Positions 59,919 through 64,000 of a DNA stretch of 64,000 bases are shown here, piece after piece. The DNA is from Longilinea arvoryzae (GTDB lineage Bacteria; Chloroflexota; Anaerolineae; Anaerolineales; Anaerolineaceae), in assembly GCF_001050235.1 (NCBI RefSeq), contig NZ_DF967973.1, positions 1 through 64,000 on the forward strand, given 5' to 3'. Below the pieces are notes generated by a model that was not told where the DNA came from, did not search any database, and was given only the letters and a program-made list of their open reading frames with translations. Positions within the stretch are counted from its first letter, which is position 1, and each line of letters begins with the position of its first letter. The position numbers were made by a program, and so were the translations under genes.

Positions 59919-60269
59919 GCTATTCTCCGCTGGTGGAAGTCCGTAAATGATTAACCACCTGCCCCGAAACCCATGAGGTTGGCCGGGGTAATGGATGAGA
60001 CGGGTGTTTTCGGCCAAAAGGATGGTTATGGTTGTGTATCAATGATCTAAATGTTACCAAGTGATTCTAGCACCGGTTTGAAAAATCACCCGGGTTCGGA
60101 GGGGGTAAATCTCAGGGATGAGTGTTGTTTCTGCAGGGCGGAAAAATGCCGATGATGGCCTGGGGTAACCACCCTTCCGATCCAGAGTAACCTTCCTCAT
60201 CACTCATTACTCATCGCCCATCCCTCATCCGTTGTATAATTAATTTACCATTTCCTCCAGGGGGAGCGC
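59919..60269. other. Divergent intergenic region
   Basis: Between the propeller gene and the TIGR02391-like gene. It contains a degenerate palindrome near 60150-60190 and CATCACTCATTACTCATCGCCCATCC words (60197-60225). A TATAAT at 60235-60240 probably belongs to the rightward gene; no -35 was recognised. Confidence 0.5.
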
Positions 60270-61082
60270 ATGCCGATCTTACCATCTTTCAGCGCTGCAC
60301 AACTCGAATCGATTTGCAACGTGCTGGCCGATCCCAACGATGGATTAACCGGCGCGGAAATTGGCGCGCTGCTGCGAGAAAAAAACATCACCGATCCCTA
60401 CCCGGCGGTGCTCAAGCGCCACCGTTTATTCGAAGCCCTGCGTGAACAGCAGGAGCTGGACGGCTGCGGCAATAACATCGCCGCTTTCATCCTGGCCGCG
60501 CTGCAGCCGGCGCGCTACACGGATAAAGAGGAGCTGTTCAAACGCCGCCTGGAGCGCCTGAATGCTGTTCTGGGGCTGGACGGTTACCAGATCAGCCCGG
60601 ACGGCCTGCTAAAGGTGGTAGCGCCCTCGCACCAGTCGACCGAAGCACAGGATCGCGCCCGCCGCCTGCGTAGCGAACTGGTGCGGCGGGGGGTGCATCC
60701 CAACGTGCTGCGCTGCTGCCTGCCCGAACTGCTGACCGAAAGCTGCTATCCGGCCGTCTACGAGGCGACTCGCGGGCTGGAAGAGCAGATTCGCGAAAAG
60801 ACCGGCCTTAACCTGGAAGGCGTCGAATTGGTGGAGCAGGCCCTGGGACTGCGTATTGGACCGCTGCTGGCCTTCAACACTCTGCAAAGCGAGGCCGAGC
60901 ACGCCGAACATCTGGCCATCAGCGCCTTGATCAAGAATCTGATCAGCGTTTTCAAGAGCACCTCCGCCGTCGAGATTCACAGCGCCTGGGCGCTGGGCGA
61001 AGCCGAAGCCATCGATTTACTGACCCTGGCCTCGATGCTGCACCGGCGCGTCGATCACGCGGTGCTGACAAGACAGGTGTAA
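60270..61082 (+). CDS. TIGR02391/Ymh-like protein, possible abortive-infection type
   Basis: A 270-residue soluble protein in two parts. Residues 1-115 (FSAAQLESICNVLADPNDGLTGAEIGALLREKNI, DGCGNNIAAFILAALQPARY) resemble the N-terminal domain found on AbiJ-like proteins. Residues 125-270 (SELVRRGVHPNVLRCC, CYPAVYEATRGLEEQIREKTGLNLEGVELVEQALG) match the TIGR02391 (Hypoth_Ymh) family, often linked to HEPN-like folds. The usual R-N-P-x-x-H motif of such proteins is not evident. CAGGGGGAGCGC precedes the ATG. It may be a phage-defence gene, but no other defence gene is near. Confidence 0.65.
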   Translation: MPILPSFSAAQLESICNVLADPNDGLTGAEIGALLREKNITDPYPAVLKRHRLFEALREQQELDGCGNNIAAFILAALQPARYTDKEELFKRRLERLNAVLGLDGYQISPDGLLKVVAPSHQSTEAQDRARRLRSELVRRGVHPNVLRCCLPELLTESCYPAVYEATRGLEEQIREKTGLNLEGVELVEQALGLRIGPLLAFNTLQSEAEHAEHLAISALIKNLISVFKSTSAVEIHSAWALGEAEAIDLLTLASMLHRRVDHAVLTRQV

Positions 61083-61104
61083 TCACCGATCCGTAAATAG
61101 AAAG

Positions 61105-62316
61105 TCAATCCATCATCGACTTTTCTGCCATCTCCGCAATCTGCCTCCCAATACTGATAGAAGCCGTGGCGGCCGGGGAGGGGGCGTTGAGCACGTGGAT
61201 CATGTGATCGGCTTCTCGAATGACGAAATCGTCGATCAGGGCGCCGTCCGGGCCGAGAGCCTGCGCGCGCACGCCCGCGCCGCTGCGCCGCACATCCGCA
61301 ACCTGAATTTCGGGCACCAGGCGCTGCAACGCGGCTACAAAGGCGCGTTTACTCCATGAACGGTAGATCTCTCCGAATCCCATACGCCAGTAGCGAAGGC
61401 CCATCCGCCAGAACCCGGAATAGGTGAGGTACTGCGCCACATCCCGAAGCGATAAATCGGTCCAGGCATAGCCTTCGCGTTTGAAGGCGATGACCGCGTT
61501 CGGCCCGGCTTCCACGCCGCCCCCCGCCATACGCGTGAAATGCGCTCCCAGGAATGGGTAGCGCGTATCCGGCACCGGATAGATCAGGTTCTTGACGAGA
61601 TATTCCCGGTCGGGTTTGATTTCGTAGTATTCGCCGCGAAATGGCATGATTTGCAGTCCGGGTTCGACGCCGCACAGCCGCGCCACGCGGTCGGATTGCA
61701 ATCCGGCGCAATTGATCAGGCCGCGGCAGGCAACCTCGCCGCATGGGGCGACCAAAATGAACTCATTTCCCAGCCTGTGGAAGGCCATAACCCGCGCGCC
61801 GGTGCGAATTTCGCCGCCGCCGGCCTGTACGATCTGGCCGAAGCGATCGGTCACCGCGCGGTAATCGACGATTCCGGTTTGCGGCACGAACAGTCCGGCG
61901 ATGCCGGCCGCGTGAGGTTCGTGCTCGCGGATTTGTTCCGGCGCCAGGCGGCGGATTCCCTCCAGACCGTTGGCCAGCCCACGCCGTTCGAGCTCCTCCA
62001 GCGCGGGCAGTTCTTCAGGCCGGGTCGCGACAACCACCTTGCCGGTGTTCTCGGCGCGAATGTCCTGTTCGGCGCAGAACCGGTACATCGCCTGGCGGCC
62101 TTCGACGCAGTTGCGCGCTTTAAGCGAACCGGGCCGGTAATAAAGCCCGGAGTGAATCACCCCGCTGTTGTGACCGGTCTGGTGGGCGGCCAGATGATCC
62201 TCAGCTTCCAGCACGACCAGCTTCAACCCGGGATGAGATTGGATCAGGGCCATGGCGGTGGCGACGCCGACGATTCCGCCGCCGATAATGGTCACGTCGT
62301 AAGCGTTCGAGGTCAT
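61105..62316 (-). CDS. lhgO: L-2-hydroxyglutarate dehydrogenase/oxidase
   Basis: A 403-residue FAD enzyme of the LhgO family: dinucleotide motif VTIIGGGIVGVATAMAL, HLAAHQTGHNSGVIHSGLYYRPGSLKA (hallmark), YRAVTDRF, INCAGLQSDRVARLCG, FRGEYYEIKP and the C-terminal HVLNAPSPAATASISIGRQIAEM. It oxidises L-2-hydroxyglutarate to 2-oxoglutarate, passing electrons to the membrane quinone pool or oxygen. CAGGAG precedes the ATG by 8 bases. Confidence 0.9.
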   Translation of the reverse strand: MTSNAYDVTIIGGGIVGVATAMALIQSHPGLKLVVLEAEDHLAAHQTGHNSGVIHSGLYYRPGSLKARNCVEGRQAMYRFCAEQDIRAENTGKVVVATRPEELPALEELERRGLANGLEGIRRLAPEQIREHEPHAAGIAGLFVPQTGIVDYRAVTDRFGQIVQAGGGEIRTGARVMAFHRLGNEFILVAPCGEVACRGLINCAGLQSDRVARLCGVEPGLQIMPFRGEYYEIKPDREYLVKNLIYPVPDTRYPFLGAHFTRMAGGGVEAGPNAVIAFKREGYAWTDLSLRDVAQYLTYSGFWRMGLRYWRMGFGEIYRSWSKRAFVAALQRLVPEIQVADVRRSGAGVRAQALGPDGALIDDFVIREADHMIHVLNAPSPAATASISIGRQIAEMAEKSMMD

Positions 62317-62391
62317 CGCTGGCGCTCCTGAGCGAAAAGATAACTTATTGTATAATGATGAAGAGTAAAGTCAATGATTCGAAGAGTTTCC

Positions 62392-62667
62392 ATGGATTGG
62401 TCAGAAATTCAAGCCACATACCCGGATACCTGGCTGATTCTCGAGGCGCTCGAAGCGCACAGCGAGGGCGGCCTGCGCATACTGGATAAAGTCACGGTCA
62501 TCACCACCTGCGAGGACGGTGAAAACGCGGCCCGGGCTTACCGCAAACTGCACAAAGAATTCCCGGAGCGCGAATTTTACTTCATTCATACCAGCCGCGA
62601 GACATTGAAGATCGAAGAACGCCTGTGGGTCGGTATCCGGAGCATCCATGCAGATCCAGATTGCTGA
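62392..62667 (+). CDS. Small protein paired with a retropepsin-like gene, unknown
   Basis: A 91-residue soluble protein (MDWSEIQATYPDTWLILEAL, REFYFIHTSRETLKIEERLWVG). I recall small partners of this type encoded just before aspartyl-protease-like genes in other bacteria, but cannot name the family. GAAGAG lies before the ATG at 62392; the ATG at 62374 would add six residues. A TATAAT at 62351-62356 is probably the -10 box. The next gene begins 20 bases before its stop, so the two are coupled. Confidence 0.7.
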   Translation: MDWSEIQATYPDTWLILEALEAHSEGGLRILDKVTVITTCEDGENAARAYRKLHKEFPEREFYFIHTSRETLKIEERLWVGIRSIHADPDC

Positions 62668-63046
62668 CGGTTTGCCATTGGTCGAGTTGCGCCTTGGACA
62701 TGCCGGGCGGGCGGTGCGGATCCAGCGCGTGCTGATCGACACCGGTTCGGGCAGCACGGTCATCTCGTCGCTGCGAGCGCGTGAAATCGGCGTCATCCCC
62801 GAACCGCAGGATCCCATCCGCACCCTGCGCGGGGTGGGCGGCATGGAGGTGGTTTTCGTCAAGCGCGTCGATTACATTCTGGTCGACCGGCGCAGGTTCA
62901 AGAATTTCGAGATCGAGCTTTCGCCGCTGGACTACGGTCTGGAAATCAACGGCATCCTGGGCCTGGATTTTCTGACCGCCACGCGGGCGATCGTGGACCT
63001 AAAACACCTCGAATTGCGCTTCGGCCGCGCGACAAAGGAGATATAG
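62648..63046 (+). CDS. Retropepsin-like aspartyl protease
   Basis: A 132-residue protein with a single pepsin-type motif: VLIDTGSGSTVIS (catalytic D-T-G at about 31-33) and the C-terminal GILGLDFLTA, as in retroviral-type proteases that work as dimers. The target is unknown. Its stop codon (ATA TAG) runs straight into the CGGTTAGCC heptamer array. It overlaps the preceding small gene by 20 bases. Confidence 0.8.
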   Translation: MQIQIADGLPLVELRLGHAGRAVRIQRVLIDTGSGSTVISSLRAREIGVIPEPQDPIRTLRGVGGMEVVFVKRVDYILVDRRRFKNFEIELSPLDYGLEINGILGLDFLTATRAIVDLKHLELRFGRATKEI

Positions 63047-63184
63047 CGGTTAGCCATTAGCCATTAGCCGTTAGCTGTTAGCCGTTAGCAATTCGCGGTT
63101 AGCTCCAAAAGCTATATGCCAATTACTAAACGCTAAAAGCTAAGAGCTAAGAGCCAAAAGCTAAGAGCTAAGAGCTAAGAGCTA
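63047..63184. repeat. Heptamer array between convergent genes (xxTTAGC and GCTAAGA)
   Basis: From 63047 TTAGC words (GGTTAGC, CATTAGC, CGTTAGC, TGTTAGC), then GCTAAAAGCTAAGAGCTAAGAG. The array supplies stops for both flanking genes: TAG at the left (aspartyl protease) and, read leftwards, TAG at 63175 (acyltransferase), whose last residues LSS also come from the array. Confidence 0.9.
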
Positions 63185-63879
63185 AGAGCCAACCCCTGAT
63201 ACCCCTCGCGCACCTCTTCTTCGATGTCCTGAATCCAACTCTCCTTCCCACCCGGGAGGGCAAAAGCAGCCGGAGTCAACTCCAGCGGGGGGTGGAACCA
63301 GATCAGGCGGTGGTCGGCGTGCACGCTGAAGGGGATGATCCGCAGCGGCAAGCCGGTTTTGAGATAATACAGTTCCACCAGCCACAACACGCCTTTGGAG
63401 AAACGATGGATGTGGGTCGCCGGATCTTCTTCCCACTCGGGCTTTTCGGGGAAGACCAGCAGGCACTGCCCTGCCAGCAGGTGTTCCAGGCTGGTTTGCA
63501 GCGTCACCTGCATCTGGCGCAGGCTTTCGGACGAATACACCGGAATACAGCCAACACTGTGCAGCAGCGGCACTGTCAAGCGCGCCAACCTTCCGGCAAC
63601 CCGGGCGCTGGCCGGCGGCTTGAGGCGCAGATCTTTTTCGACAAAATCCGTTTGCAGGTAGGCCGGAGCGCGGTGTGGATCGAGCATCGCCGAATGGATC
63701 CAGGGATACATACGCCGGCCCGCAGCGCTGACACAGGCGATCGGCCCCAGCGAGCCGGAGTGGTTGCCAATAAAAATGGCCGGCCCGCGCCGGGGCAAAT
63801 TTTCGCCACCCAGCGTCTGGCCGCGCCAGAGTAAGATTCTCAATAACCCGCAAATCGTACCAAATAACCGGTCGTTCAT
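63175..63879 (-). CDS. Lysophospholipid (1-acylglycerol-3-phosphate) acyltransferase, PlsC-like
   Basis: A 234-residue protein with the PlsC pattern: NLPRRGPAIFIGNHSGSLGPIAC (the NHxxxxD motif here reads NHSGSLGP, lacking the aspartate), HSVGCIPVYSSESLRQMQVTLQTSLEHLLAGQCLLVFPEKPEW and the hydrophobic IIPFSVHADHR. It should acylate a lysophospholipid at the membrane, but the missing aspartate leaves the activity in doubt. GGAGGCGGCC precedes the ATG. The C-terminus is formed by a heptamer repeat. Confidence 0.75.
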   Translation of the reverse strand: MNDRLFGTICGLLRILLWRGQTLGGENLPRRGPAIFIGNHSGSLGPIACVSAAGRRMYPWIHSAMLDPHRAPAYLQTDFVEKDLRLKPPASARVAGRLARLTVPLLHSVGCIPVYSSESLRQMQVTLQTSLEHLLAGQCLLVFPEKPEWEEDPATHIHRFSKGVLWLVELYYLKTGLPLRIIPFSVHADHRLIWFHPPLELTPAAFALPGGKESWIQDIEEEVREGYQGLALSS

Positions 63880-64000
63880 GGCCGCCTCCCAATGCGGAAC
63901 CGATTGGATTCAAGCAGCCTCTTTCATTAATTATAACCCGCCCGCTTCGATCGGGTTACACCCTTATCCGTAGGGAAACAGGATCAGGAAGAAAATCAAC
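63880..64000. other. Intergenic sequence, nothing assignable
   Basis: AT-rich stretch near 63920 (possible leftward -10 TATAAT at 63931-63936) followed by repeat-like AAACAGGATCAGGAAG at the window end. Confidence 0.4.

Noticed and set aside
1-64000. tRNA, rRNA or other standard RNA genes
   Set aside because: No cloverleaf with TTCGA-type T-loop and no rRNA signature was found by eye on either strand; a covariance-model search would be decisive.

Overview
The window reads as a chromosome segment of a GC-rich, fermentative or facultatively anaerobic bacterium. The best guess is a member of the Chloroflexota (Anaerolineae-like). This rests on gene content: Rex with NfnAB, an iron-dependent alcohol dehydrogenase, UPF0104 and GGDEF proteins, many small lipoproteins, and no LPS genes. 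It also rests on the dense short-word repeats between genes. No rRNA or tRNA gene was recognised, so the assignment is an inference. About 55 protein genes are supported, most single or in runs of two to four. Many long open frames opposite real genes are GC-driven shadows.

Layout. 1-9.7 kb: a lipoprotein start, a membrane protein, a toroid-like hypothetical, a GlpD-like FAD oxidoreductase with an FGGY kinase, an NAD synthase and a HEAT-like protein. 9.9-17.2 kb: a DinB-like protein, a GNAT enzyme, lipoproteins and a leftward 5-oxoprolinase locus (pxpB, pxpC, a HIT gene, pxpA). 17.2-22.8 kb: an FtsX-type ABC exporter of different base composition, bracketed by near-identical direct repeats. 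23-25 kb: MsrPQ. 25-34.6 kb: mixed housekeeping genes (MBL hydrolase, FHA regulator, CBS-ACT protein, RNase HI, MFS pump, lipid kinase, nitroreductase, XdhC). 34.7-41.4 kb: a redox region. 41.5-50.3 kb: TetR, an acyltransferase, UPF0104, a 1445-residue GGDEF sensor and a CFA synthase. 50.7-63.9 kb: an IS110 remnant, a secreted subtilisin, a chagasin-type inhibitor, a methyltransferase, hydrolases, a VCBS-repeat protein, a TIGR02391-like protein, LhgO, a retropepsin-like protein and a PlsC acyltransferase.

The most coherent system is at 34.7-41.4 kb. Leftwards run an iron alcohol dehydrogenase and NfnAB, which interconvert NADH, NADPH and ferredoxin. Rightwards run rex, a NuoE-like [2Fe-2S] protein, a PAS protein and a SpoIIE-type phosphatase, with overlapping or touching reading frames. 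Between the two arms lie two good sigma-70-type promoters and three Rex-like palindromes (GTGA-N6-TCAC core). This suggests that NADH-responsive Rex controls both arms, one metabolic and one signalling, although no hydrogenase is present.

The second theme is the intergenic DNA. Several families of 7-base words form short arrays, and hairpin repeats of the GTAGG-stem type are scattered. These arrays often begin exactly at stop codons and sometimes supply the stop. Six genes carry a TATAAT or TACAAT only 6-7 bases before the start codon and no Shine-Dalgarno sequence, which points to leaderless mRNAs.
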